Source: Streptomyces sp. SID8352
Lineage (GTDB): Bacteria > Actinomycetota > Actinomycetes > Streptomycetales > Streptomycetaceae
Reading direction: 5' to 3'
Length of the DNA stretch: 64,000 nucleotides
Assembly: GCF_009862265.1 (NCBI RefSeq)
Contig: NZ_WWGX01000071.1
Location: forward strand, 1 to 64,000
The notes beneath the pieces are model-generated. The model was not told the origin of the DNA. It saw only the letters and a list, made by a program, of their open reading frames with translations, and ran no database searches. This document shows, one piece after another, positions 54,788-63,168 of this stretch. The translations under genes were made by a program, and so were the position numbers. Every line of letters starts with the position of its first letter. Positions within the stretch are counted from its first letter, which is position 1.

Positions 54788-55912
54788 CTACCCGGCGAAC
54801 CCCGCGTCGGACCCGGCCGTCGCCCCCGCCGGCAGTGACGGCGGCGTGTACCGGCGCAGCGGCACGCCCTCCGGATCGGGGCGCACGGCGCCGAGGACCG
54901 GGTTGGCGGCGACCGGGGAGACCTTGACCCGGGCCCCGGGGCGCGGCGCCTGCACGACCAGGCCGCCGCCGAGGTAGAGCGCCACATGGGTCGCCTCGGG
55001 GAAGTAGACGACCAGATCGCCGGGGCGCAGCGCGGACATCGGGACCCGGCGCAGCCGCGCCCACTGCTGCTGGCTGGTGCGCGGGATCGCCCGGCCCGCC
55101 CGCCGCCAGGCCGCCGAGGTCAGCCCCGAGCAGTCGTAGGAGGACGGGCCCTGCGCACCCCAGACGTAGGGCTTGCCGAGCTGCCGCACCGCGAACCGCA
55201 CCGCGCTGCGGCCCGCCTCCGACGGCTTCCCGTCGTCGCCGAGCGCGCCGGACGCCAGCAGCCGCTCCTGCGCCAGGGCGGTGCCCGAGCGCTCCAGCGC
55301 GGCCACCCCGGCCCGCTGCTCCGGGGTGAGCGCGGCCAGCAGCCGCTCCACGTCGGCGAGCCCGCGCCGGACCTCGTCGCGCTGCCGCCGCTGCTCGGCG
55401 GCCAGGGCGAGCTGGGCACCGAGAGCGGTGCGGGCGCGCCGGGCCAGGGCCTCGGTCCGCCGCTCGTCCCGGGCCAGGCGGCCCACCACCCCGGCCCGCT
55501 CCCGGGCCAGCCGGGTGAGCACATGGCCCTGTTCGAGGGCGCCCTGCGGATCGCGGGCCAGCAGCAGCCGGAGGTAGAGGGAGAGGGCGCCGCCGTCCCG
55601 GTACTGCTGGCGGGCCAGCGATCCGGCGGCGGCCCGGCTGTCGCCGAGGGAGGTCCGGGCCCGCGCCAGCTCGGTGTCCAGCCGCTTGACCTCGGCGCGC
55701 CGGGCGCCGAGCCGCTCGGCGGTGCCGTTGTAGGTCTCGGTGGCCTTCTCGGCCTCCCGGTAGAGCCGCTGGAGGTCCGTCAGCAGTTCGGCCGGGGTCC
55801 GGCCGCCGGCCGCGCCGCCCGGCCCCGGGGCGGCCCCGGCGGGCAGCGGGGCGAGGACGAGACCGGCCGTCAACGCCGCCGTGCACACCAGACGCGGGAA
55901 CCTTCCTGACAC
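54788..55912 (-). CDS. Secreted NlpC/P60 (C40) peptidoglycan hydrolase with coiled coil
   Basis: 374 residues. The signal peptide is at about 1-28. A long coiled coil (about 40-210; ARRAEVKRLDTELARARTSL) is followed by the NlpC/P60 domain at about 235-340, with the catalytic cysteine in YDCSGLTSAAW, His in THVALYLGG, and a third polar residue after it. It cuts stem peptides of peptidoglycan outside the cell, RipA-like. GTG 55912 is chosen because GGAGG lies 7 nt upstream. Confidence 0.93.
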   Translation of the reverse strand: MSGRFPRLVCTAALTAGLVLAPLPAGAAPGPGGAAGGRTPAELLTDLQRLYREAEKATETYNGTAERLGARRAEVKRLDTELARARTSLGDSRAAAGSLARQQYRDGGALSLYLRLLLARDPQGALEQGHVLTRLARERAGVVGRLARDERRTEALARRARTALGAQLALAAEQRRQRDEVRRGLADVERLLAALTPEQRAGVAALERSGTALAQERLLASGALGDDGKPSEAGRSAVRFAVRQLGKPYVWGAQGPSSYDCSGLTSAAWRRAGRAIPRTSQQQWARLRRVPMSALRPGDLVVYFPEATHVALYLGGGLVVQAPRPGARVKVSPVAANPVLGAVRPDPEGVPLRRYTPPSLPAGATAGSDAGFAG

Positions 55913-56015
55913 ACCATCACCTCCGCTGCGGGGCGGGCCCTCCGCTCCGCACGGTGAATATCGGGCGACGGCGCCCGGTCCGCGCGCCGGATGTGCGCGG
56001 TTCGGCGCAACGGAG

Positions 56016-56333
56016 TCACCCGTGGGCGTCGTCCGGCTCGCCGTCCGGCGTGGCGTGCGGCCGGGACCAGGGCCAGCGCACCCGGGGGCCCCGGTCGCCC
56101 CCGGGGTCGTAGGCGTACTTCCAGCGGGCGAACCCGGCCCGGGGGCGTTCGGAGCGGGGGACGCGCCGGTAGACCAGCACGGTGGGCGGACCGCCGCCGG
56201 GGGCGGGGACGGGGATGCGGTAGGTCTTCGGGGGGTGGCCGGTCATGCCGACCAGCACGGGCAGCACCCGGCCGTCCATGGGACCGCCCTCGAAGGGGGT
56301 GTCTTCGCTCTTCACCGGATCAGTGTCGGACAT
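56016..56333 (-). CDS. Small conserved hypothetical protein
   Basis: 105 residues, no membrane helix. It has a conserved-looking GGPMDGRVLPVLVG, then YRIPVPAPGGGPPTVLVYRR, then RAGFARWKYAYDP. Family not named. Its start overlaps the 3' end of the next gene by 14 bp, so the two are coupled. Confidence 0.7.
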   Translation of the reverse strand: MSDTDPVKSEDTPFEGGPMDGRVLPVLVGMTGHPPKTYRIPVPAPGGGPPTVLVYRRVPRSERPRAGFARWKYAYDPGGDRGPRVRWPWSRPHATPDGEPDDAHG

Positions 56334-56526
56334 CCGCCGGCCGGACCCCGAGGGGCGCGGCGGTCCGCGGGTCGTGCCGGGCGGTGACCGCCGGCGCCGC
56401 GAGGAACCGCTCCACCGGGTTCACCGGGTCGAGCGCGTCGACGAAGTCCTTGCGCAGGGGCGAGTCCAGCGAGGCCCGGAGGCGGGCGATGCCGACCCGG
56501 GCGGGACGGTGTCCGGAGGTGTCCAT
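56320..56526 (-). CDS. Small hypothetical protein upstream
   Basis: 68 residues (MDTSGHRPARVGIARLRASL, then DSPLRKDFVDALDPVNPVER). Helical, basic, no signal. Overlap with the following gene supports it as real. The start lacks a strong ribosome binding site. Function unknown. Confidence 0.6.
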   Translation of the reverse strand: MDTSGHRPARVGIARLRASLDSPLRKDFVDALDPVNPVERFLAAPAVTARHDPRTAAPLGVRPADVRH

Positions 56527-56580
56527 GCGCCGGATGCCGGATCCCGCCCCAACCACCGCTCGGCGGCAGGTGGTTGAGGC

Positions 56581-56640
56581 GCCGGAGCCCGCCGGGCCGG
56601 AGCCCGCCGGGCCGGAGCCCGCCGGGCCGGAGCCCGCCGG
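56581..56640. repeat. 15-bp tandem repeat, four exact copies
   Basis: Unit gccggagcccgccgg, then a truncated copy. It lies between the end of the PBP2 gene and the start of the 68-residue gene. A 15-bp unit would keep frame, but no gene runs through it. Confidence 0.9.
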
Positions 56641-56668
56641 GCCGGGCGCGGCGGCCGCCCGCCCCGGC

Positions 56669-58126
56669 TCAGCCGCCGAGCACCGCCTCCATCACCGCCC
56701 GGGCCACCGGCGCCGCCAGCCCGCCCCCGCTGATCTCCTCCCGCTCCCCGGGCGCCCCCTCCACCACCACCGCCACCGCGACCCGCGGCCGGGCCTCCCC
56801 GTCCCGCTGCGCCCAGGACACGAACCAGGCGTACGGCGTGCCCGCGTTGCCCACCCCGTGCTGCGCCGTGCCGGTCTTGCCGCCCACCAGGGCGCCCGGG
56901 ATCGCCGCGTTGGCACCGGTGCCGTGCTCCACGACGCCCGCCATCAGCTCCTTCAGCCGCCGGGCCGTCGACGGCCGCATCGCCTCCCGCACCGGCCGCG
57001 ACCCGGCCGCCGCCACCAGGCTGCCGCCCGCCCGCACCGTCCGCTCCACCAGGTAGGGAGCCCGCACCTGGCCGCCGTCCGCCACCGCCGCCGCCACCAT
57101 CGCCATCTGCAGCGGGGTCGCCCGGGTGTTGTACTGGCCGATCGAGGACAGCCCGAGCTGCGCCCGGTCCACTTCGGTGTCGAAGGTCGATCGGGCGACG
57201 GAGAACGGAATGCGCAGCCCCTCGTCGTTGAACCCGAACGCCTCCGCCGAGGCCGCCATCCCCGCCACCCCCACGTCCACGCCCAGCTTCGCGAAGACCG
57301 TGTTGCACGACCACTCGAAGGCGTCCCGCAGCGAGGCGTTCCGGCACCCCTCGCCCTCGTTGGTCAGCCGCGTCCGCGTCCCCGGCAGGGTGTACGGGTC
57401 GGGGGTGAGGGTCGGCGCGTCCAGGTCCCGCACCACCCCGGCGTCCAGCGCCGCCGCCGCCGTGACCACCTTGAAGGTCGACCCCGGCGGATAGGTGCCC
57501 CGCACCGCCCGGTTGAGCATCGGCTTGTCCGGATCGCGGTTCAGCCGGGTCCAGGTGCCGTCGGCGTCCGCGCCGTTGCCGGACAGCAGCTGCGGATCGT
57601 ACGACGGCGTGGACACCAGCGCCAGCACCCGCCCCGTCGCCGGGTCGACCGCCGCCACCGCCCCCTTGCGCGCCCCCAGCCCCTCGTACGCCGCCCGCTG
57701 CGCCGCCGGGTCGACGGTCGTCACCACGTCGCCCCCCGGGCTGCGGCCGCCGGTGACGTCGTTCCACAGCGGCAGCGGTGCCAGCACCGGATCGGCGCCC
57801 GACAGCAGCCCGTCCTCCGCGTGCTCCAGCAGCGTCGTGCCGTACGCCTGCGAGGCGAAGCCGGTCACCGGCGCGTACAGCGGACCGTCGGCGTACGTCC
57901 GCTCGAAGCGCAGGTGCTCGCCGGTGTCCCGGGAACCGGTGACCGCCCGCCCGCCGACCAGGATGTTCCCGCGCGGCTGCTGGTAACGGGCGATGTCCGG
58001 GCGGCGGTTGGCCGGGTTGCCGTCGTACTCCGGGGCGCGCACCAACTGCACCCGGACCGCGTTCGCCAGCAGCGCGGCCAGCAGCAGCGCGCAGAAGAGG
58101 GCGGCGTGCCGGATGTTGCGGGTCAT
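56669..58126 (-). CDS. Class B penicillin-binding protein (PBP2/PbpA type)
   Basis: 485 residues. One N-terminal signal-anchor (about 8-28). The N-terminal PBP dimerisation-like part begins DIARYQQPRGNILV. The transpeptidase domain has SxxK in PGSTFKVV (about 220), SxN in EWSCNTVFAKLG and KTG in GGKTGTAQHG. It cross-links peptidoglycan with the FtsW/RodA-type partner encoded just upstream (ATGA overlap). Confidence 0.95.
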   Translation of the reverse strand: MTRNIRHAALFCALLLAALLANAVRVQLVRAPEYDGNPANRRPDIARYQQPRGNILVGGRAVTGSRDTGEHLRFERTYADGPLYAPVTGFASQAYGTTLLEHAEDGLLSGADPVLAPLPLWNDVTGGRSPGGDVVTTVDPAAQRAAYEGLGARKGAVAAVDPATGRVLALVSTPSYDPQLLSGNGADADGTWTRLNRDPDKPMLNRAVRGTYPPGSTFKVVTAAAALDAGVVRDLDAPTLTPDPYTLPGTRTRLTNEGEGCRNASLRDAFEWSCNTVFAKLGVDVGVAGMAASAEAFGFNDEGLRIPFSVARSTFDTEVDRAQLGLSSIGQYNTRATPLQMAMVAAAVADGGQVRAPYLVERTVRAGGSLVAAAGSRPVREAMRPSTARRLKELMAGVVEHGTGANAAIPGALVGGKTGTAQHGVGNAGTPYAWFVSWAQRDGEARPRVAVAVVVEGAPGEREEISGGGLAAPVARAVMEAVLGG

Positions 58127-59586
58127 GGCCGCGCCCCGCGCCGGGCCGCGTCGCTGATCCGGATGAGCAGCGCCACCATCGCCCAGTTGGTCACCACCGA
58201 CGAGCCGCCCTGCGCCAGGAACGGCATCGCCATCCCGGTCAGCGGGATCAGCCCCGTCACCCCGCCCGCGATGACGAACACCTGGAGCGCCACGATGGAG
58301 GCGAGGCCGACCGCCAGCAGCCGGCCGAAGGGGTCGCGGGCGCCCAGGCCCGCCCGCAGCCCCCGCTCCACCAGCAGCCCGTAGAGCAGGAACAGCGCGG
58401 CCAGCCCGAGGAAGCCCAGCTCCTCGCCCGCGGTGGCGAGGATGAAGTCGGACTTCACCGCGAAGCCGATGAGGGCCGAGTGGCCGAGCCCCAGCCCCGT
58501 CCCCGTCCAGCCGCCCGCCGCGAACGCGAACAGCGACTGCGCGAGCTGGTTGGGGCCCCGGCCCGCCTCGATGGAGGCGAAGGGGTGCAGCCAGTCCTCC
58601 ACCCGCGCGTGCACGTGCGGCTCCAGCCACCCCACGGCGAGCGCGCCCAGCGAGGCCAGCAGCAGGCCGACGGCGATCCAGCCGCTGCGGCCGGTCGCCA
58701 CGTACAGCAGGACCACGAACAGGCCGAAGAACAGCAGCGAGGTCCCGAGGTCCCGCTCCAGCACCAGCACCAGCACGCTGACCAGCCACACGGCGAGGAT
58801 GGGGCCGAGCACCCGCCCGGTGGGCAGCCGCATCCCCCACACCCGGCGCCCCGCGTACGCCAGCGCGCCCCGGTTGGCGGCCAGATAGGCGGCGAAGAAC
58901 ACCGCGAGGAGGACCTTGGCGAACTCCCCGGGCTGGATCGACAGGTCCCCGACCCGCAGCCAGATCCGGGCCCCGTTGACCGCCGGGAACAGGATCGGCA
59001 GGGTCAGCAGCACCAGCGCGGCGGCGACCGACAGATAGGCGTAGCGCTGGAGCACGCGGTGGTCGCGCAGCAGCAGCACGACCAGGGTGAACAGCCCGAT
59101 GCCCAGCGTCGACCAGACGAGCTGCGCGGGGGCCGCCCGGTCGCCCGGCGTCTCCAGGTCCAGCCGGTAGATGAGGACCAGGCCCAGGCCGTTGAGCAGG
59201 ACCCCGATGGGCAGCAGCAGCGGGTCGGCGTACCGGGCGCGCAGCCGGACGGCGAGGTGCGCGAGGACCGCGAGCACGCCGAGCCCGGCGCCGTAGCCGG
59301 CGGCGCCGGGCGGGAGGGTGCCGTGCCGGGCGAGGCCCACGGCGCAGTAGCCGCAGACCGAGAGCAGGACGGCCAGCAGGATGAGGGCGAGCTCGACGCC
59401 GCGGCGCCGGGGGAGCCCGGCGGTGGGTTCGGGGGCGTCCGCCTCGGCCACGGCCATTCCGATGCCCGGCCCGGCGCCGGTGCCGCGGCCGTCCTCCGCG
59501 CCGTGCCCGCCGTCTCCGGGGCCCTGTCCGCCGTCTCCCGTGCCGTGCCCGGTCCCGGTGCCGGGTCCCGCTCCGGCCGTCGTCAT
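58123..59586 (-). CDS. FtsW/RodA/SpoVE-family SEDS glycosyltransferase
   Basis: 487 residues. A Gly-rich cytosolic tail (about 1-55) is followed by ten or more helices. Conserved parts are NGARIWLRVGDLSIQPGEFA, VLERDLGTSLLFFGLFVVLL and AGGWTGTGLGLGHS, then FILATAGEELGFLG. SEDS proteins polymerise glycan strands from lipid II and work with a class B PBP, here the downstream gene. Confidence 0.95.
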   Translation of the reverse strand: MTTAGAGPGTGTGHGTGDGGQGPGDGGHGAEDGRGTGAGPGIGMAVAEADAPEPTAGLPRRRGVELALILLAVLLSVCGYCAVGLARHGTLPPGAAGYGAGLGVLAVLAHLAVRLRARYADPLLLPIGVLLNGLGLVLIYRLDLETPGDRAAPAQLVWSTLGIGLFTLVVLLLRDHRVLQRYAYLSVAAALVLLTLPILFPAVNGARIWLRVGDLSIQPGEFAKVLLAVFFAAYLAANRGALAYAGRRVWGMRLPTGRVLGPILAVWLVSVLVLVLERDLGTSLLFFGLFVVLLYVATGRSGWIAVGLLLASLGALAVGWLEPHVHARVEDWLHPFASIEAGRGPNQLAQSLFAFAAGGWTGTGLGLGHSALIGFAVKSDFILATAGEELGFLGLAALFLLYGLLVERGLRAGLGARDPFGRLLAVGLASIVALQVFVIAGGVTGLIPLTGMAMPFLAQGGSSVVTNWAMVALLIRISDAARRGARP

Positions 59587-59602
59587 CCGCGGTCCTCCGG
59601 CG

Positions 59603-60142
59603 TCAGCACCAGCGCGGTGCGGGGCCGATGTTGTCGATGTACCGGGCGGCGCCCCAGGCCCAGGTGCCGTCCGTGAGGAGGTACCAGAGCGGATTGCCCC
59701 GCACGGTGTCACCGGGGGTCTTGCAGTGGATGGACACGATCTCGCCCCGGTGGGCGTAGCGGATCACGTCCCCGCCGCGGGTGGGCGAGGTGCGCAGGGC
59801 CAGCCGGTCGGCGGTGACGACACCCCGGTAGGCGCCGCTCTGCTCCGGCCGCCCGGTGCCGTTGCCCCCGGTGCCGCCGCTCCCGGCGACGTTGCCCTGG
59901 TGGCCCACGCCTCCGCCCCCGTTGCCCCCGCTCCCGTTGCCTCCGCCTCCGTCGCCCCCGGCGCCGGAGCCGCCGCCGGGCCGTTCGCCGTGCGCGTTCT
60001 GCCCGGCGGCCGCCGAGGGCCCCGGGTCCGGGCCGTCGGCCGCACCCGCGGGGGCGGCGGCCACGGAGGCGAGGAGCGCTCCGGTGGCCGCCGCTATGGC
60101 GAACCGGCGGACGAGGACGGGGCGCGGCTGCGGTGTCGGCAT
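59603..60142 (-). CDS. Secreted SH3-domain protein
   Basis: 179 residues. The signal peptide is at about 1-34 (AIAAATGALLASVAAAPAGA). A Gly-rich low-complexity linker (about 45-100) leads to a bacterial SH3 domain (about 105-175) with YRGVVTADRLALRTSP and cysteines in SIHCKTPG and at the end (APRWC). GGGAGG 6 nt before ATG. It is near the wall-synthesis pair, so a wall-binding role is likely. Confidence 0.83.
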   Translation of the reverse strand: MPTPQPRPVLVRRFAIAAATGALLASVAAAPAGAADGPDPGPSAAAGQNAHGERPGGGSGAGGDGGGGNGSGGNGGGGVGHQGNVAGSGGTGGNGTGRPEQSGAYRGVVTADRLALRTSPTRGGDVIRYAHRGEIVSIHCKTPGDTVRGNPLWYLLTDGTWAWGAARYIDNIGPAPRWC

Positions 60143-60705
60143 GGGAACCTCCCGGGAGGACGAGTGCGACGGAACGGTGTCGAAGGTGGGCAAACGCCAC
60201 CTTAGAAGCGCCCCCGGCGCCCCGCCCGTCTCACTGCGCCATCGGGGCCCCGAGCGGGTGTACGGCGGCGGGTGCGCGGTGGGGCGGGGACGTGCGGCGG
60301 GGCACGGCGGGCACGGCGCGGGGTTCCCGTCCGCCGGGCCCCGGGACGGGCAGCGGGATGGCGAACGACCTTTCGCCGGGAGGGGGTTGTCATGAGGAGT
60401 CGGCGGCCCCGGGGCCTGTCGGGGGCGTCACCGGTGGCTCGCGGTCGGCACCCCGGCGGGGTGTGGCGGGCGGGTGGCGGGCGTCCGGCGCGGGGTGCGG
60501 GGGCGGGCGGCCGGCTCTGGGCGGGACGGGTCGGGGGCGGACGGTCGGCTCGGGGTGCGACGGGGCGGGGGCGGACGGTCCGCTCGGGTGCGGTCGGGGT
60601 GCGGTCGGCCGGGTGGGTCGGACGCGGTCGGGGTCGGAGTTCCGGGGGCAGAGGACAGGGGGGCAGGGGCCGGGGGCGGAAGTCGGGCGTCCCTTGGGGG
60701 CGCTG
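60143..60705. other. 563-bp GC-rich region without a gene
   Basis: Imperfect tandem strings of gggcggacggtcggctcgggg type at 60500-60640. No gene on either strand was supported; the promoter of the SH3 gene should lie near 60150-60250. Confidence 0.5.
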
Positions 60706-61941
60706 TCAGGGGAGGGTCAGGACCGCCCGGGCGCCGCCGTCGGGCGGGTTGGTGAACTCCAGGCGCGCGCCGAGCACGTCCGCCTGCCCCAGGGCGATGG
60801 TCAGCCCCAGCCCGTGGCCCTTCGAGCCGCCCTCCGTGCGGAACCGCTGCGGTCCGTGCGCGAGCAGGTACTCCGGATAGCCGTCCCCGTGGTCCCGCAC
60901 GGAGACCTCCCGGCCGTCGACGGTCAGCACCACCGGCCCCCGCCCGTGCCGGTGCGCGTTGGCCACCAGATTGCCGAGCACCCGCTCCAGCCGCCGCCGG
61001 TCCGTCTCCACCCGGACCTCCCGCAGGACATCCACCCGGGTGCCGGTGCCCGAGGCGCCCACCACCCGCCGGGCCAGCTCGCCCAGGTCCTCGGTGTCCG
61101 TCTCCAGCAGCTCCCGGCCCGCGTCCAGCCGGGAGATCTCCAGCAGGTCCTCGGTCAGCGTGCGCAGCGCCGCCACCCGGTCCCGCACCAGCTCCGTCGG
61201 ACGGCCCGGCGGCAGCAGTTCGGCCGCGGCGTGCAGCCCGGTCAGCGGGGTGCGCAGCTCGTGCGCCACGTCCGCGGTGAACCGCTGCTCCGCCAGCAGC
61301 TTGCCCTGGAGCGAGGCGGCCATGGAGTCCAGCGCGGCGGCGACCGCGGCCACCTCGTCCTGCCGGGACACCGGGTCCTTGGTCCGGGGGTCGTCGACCC
61401 GCGCGTCGAGGTCGCCCGCGCTGATCCGCCGGGCGACCCGTGCCGTCGTGTGCAGCCGGCGGGTCACCCGGGCCACCGCGAACGCCCCCACCAGCAGCGT
61501 CGCCCCGATCGCCAGCGCCGACGACCACACGATCGCCCGGTCCAGGTCCTCGATGGTGCGCCTGCCCTGGGAGTGGTCGACCCCGACCGCGAGCACCCGG
61601 CCCCCCTCGGCCGGACCCGCCGCCCACATCGTGGGCCGCCCGCCCTCCTCGGTGGCCATCGTGCCGCGCCGCCCGGAGGCGGCCAGCGCCCGCAGCGGCT
61701 CCGGCAGCCCCGGCGGATCGATGGCGGCGCCCGGCCGCAGCGGGTCCCCCGCCTCGTACGCCGCCGTCGCGTCCCGCAGCCGGACCAGCGCCGTCTCCCG
61801 GGCCCGGCCCTCGGTCTGGTCGGCCACCGAGACATGGACCAGCACACCGAGCAGCGCGGCCAGCGCGCAGCACATCACGGTGATGAACACGGCGGCGCGC
61901 ACCGCCAGCGGACCGGCCCAGCGGGGGCGGGCGAGCCTCAC
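60706..61941 (-). CDS. HAMP-domain sensor histidine kinase
   Basis: 411 residues. Two membrane segments (about 14-36 and 138-160) enclose an extracytoplasmic sensor of about 100 residues. HAMP and the HisKA box RFTADVAHELRTPLTGLHAA follow, then a degenerate N box (LVANAHRHGRG), then a G region with HGLGLTIALGQADV. GTG start overlaps the lipoprotein stop (GTGA). No response-regulator gene lies next to it in the window. Confidence 0.88.
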   Translation of the reverse strand: MRLARPRWAGPLAVRAAVFITVMCCALAALLGVLVHVSVADQTEGRARETALVRLRDATAAYEAGDPLRPGAAIDPPGLPEPLRALAASGRRGTMATEEGGRPTMWAAGPAEGGRVLAVGVDHSQGRRTIEDLDRAIVWSSALAIGATLLVGAFAVARVTRRLHTTARVARRISAGDLDARVDDPRTKDPVSRQDEVAAVAAALDSMAASLQGKLLAEQRFTADVAHELRTPLTGLHAAAELLPPGRPTELVRDRVAALRTLTEDLLEISRLDAGRELLETDTEDLGELARRVVGASGTGTRVDVLREVRVETDRRRLERVLGNLVANAHRHGRGPVVLTVDGREVSVRDHGDGYPEYLLAHGPQRFRTEGGSKGHGLGLTIALGQADVLGARLEFTNPPDGGARAVLTLP

Positions 61942-62738
61942 CGGACGCCCGCCGGAGGCGCGGGAGGCGACGGCGCGGGGGAGGACGGCGGTGGTGAGGG
62001 CGCCGGGGGTGAGGACGGGGAGGCGGAGGGCGGGCCCGACGGCCGTAGGCCGTCACCGGTGCGCAGCATCTCGTCCCGGGTGAGCAGCATCGCCCTCTGG
62101 TCCGGGTCCCAGGTCCACTGGAGCCGGTACTCGTAGCCCGCGACCTCCGACGGCGCGCGGACGATCACCGACCGCCCGGCCAGCTCGACGGCGCTCACGG
62201 CGTCCTCGTAGGCCATGATCCGGACGAGCCGGTCCCCCTCCACGGTGAAGACGCGCACGGCGGTCAGCTTCTCCGGCAGCAGCCGGAACCCCAGCGTCAG
62301 CTCGGGCCGCCCGTCTCCGGTGAGGTCCCGGTAGTACGGCCGCAGCACCGGGCACCCGGTGCCCCGCCCGGCCGCCGAGCAGTCCGCCAGGCGGCGGGTC
62401 GTCTCCCGGTACGGTGCCCGGTCGCCGTCGTACTGCTCGGGATGCGCGGCGATCTCGGCCCGTACGGCGGCCAACGGGTCGACGTCCCGGATGTCCCCGC
62501 CGGGCACGCCGACGCCCTCGACGTCCTGGTGCTCCACCTCGCCGATGTCGTAGGCGGGGCTCGACGCGGGCGGCAGCTCCGGCCAGGGCCGGGCCGGGCT
62601 CACGGCCGTCGGGGTCGCCCCGGCGCCCCGCAGCCCGCCGGTGTCCCCGCAGCCGGACAGCGCCACGGCGGCCCCCAGAGCCGCCACCGCGGCGGCGGAC
62701 GCGCGGGCGGCGCGGCGCCGTGGGTGACTGGTGGGCAC
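61938..62738 (-). CDS. Lipoprotein, likely partner of the sensor kinase
   Basis: 266 residues. The lipobox is AVALSGC (cysteine at about 30). The mature part has CSAAGRGTGCPVLRPYYRDL with two cysteines, then GDGRPELTLGFRLLPEKLTA. The end (about 235-266) is a Pro/Ser repeat. GTG 62738 has AGGAG 6 nt upstream. A lipoprotein coupled to a sensor kinase recalls CseA-CseC, but this is inference. Confidence 0.85.
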   Translation of the reverse strand: MPTSHPRRRAARASAAAVAALGAAVALSGCGDTGGLRGAGATPTAVSPARPWPELPPASSPAYDIGEVEHQDVEGVGVPGGDIRDVDPLAAVRAEIAAHPEQYDGDRAPYRETTRRLADCSAAGRGTGCPVLRPYYRDLTGDGRPELTLGFRLLPEKLTAVRVFTVEGDRLVRIMAYEDAVSAVELAGRSVIVRAPSEVAGYEYRLQWTWDPDQRAMLLTRDEMLRTGDGLRPSGPPSASPSSPPAPSPPPSSPAPSPPAPPAGVR

Positions 62739-63168
62739 AGCACTCCTGTGGGGGGAGGGCGGACGGGGCGGCCTGGCCCCGCACGCCCTGTTCGGCTTCG
62801 TACGCCTGTCCATCTTGCCTGGCGCAACCCGCGAACGACCACCGAGACCCCCGGAGCCCCGGCCCACCCCGGGCGCACCCGCGGGGACCGCGCCCTCCAG
62901 GGGCCGGTGAACCGTGGCCGCGAAGCCCGGCCCGCGCGCACTCGCGAAGCCTGCCCCGCGCGTACCCGTGGGGACCGCCCGGCTCCGGGCGCGTCCCGGG
63001 TTCCCTCCGCGGGTGCCGACCCCGGTCCTCCAGGCACCGGGGGGCCTCCCCGGCTCTCCGCCCCGTCCGGCCCTGGCGCGCGCCTCTGGTTCCCGCCGTG
63101 TCCCGGCGCCGTGCGCACCGTGCGTTCCCGGCCGCGCGGATGCCGCGGTCCCGGCTCCCCGGCCGGGC
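62739..63168. other. 430-bp intergenic region
   Basis: No gene. A loosely repeated block (gcgaagcccggcccgcgcgc near 62920, gcgaagcctgccccgcgcgt near 62945). Promoter for the lipoprotein operon is expected near 62750-62850. Confidence 0.5.

Noticed and set aside
54735..55886. Alternative frame over the NlpC/P60 gene
   Set aside because: Arg/Gly-rich shadow; the catalytic motifs are in the annotated frame.
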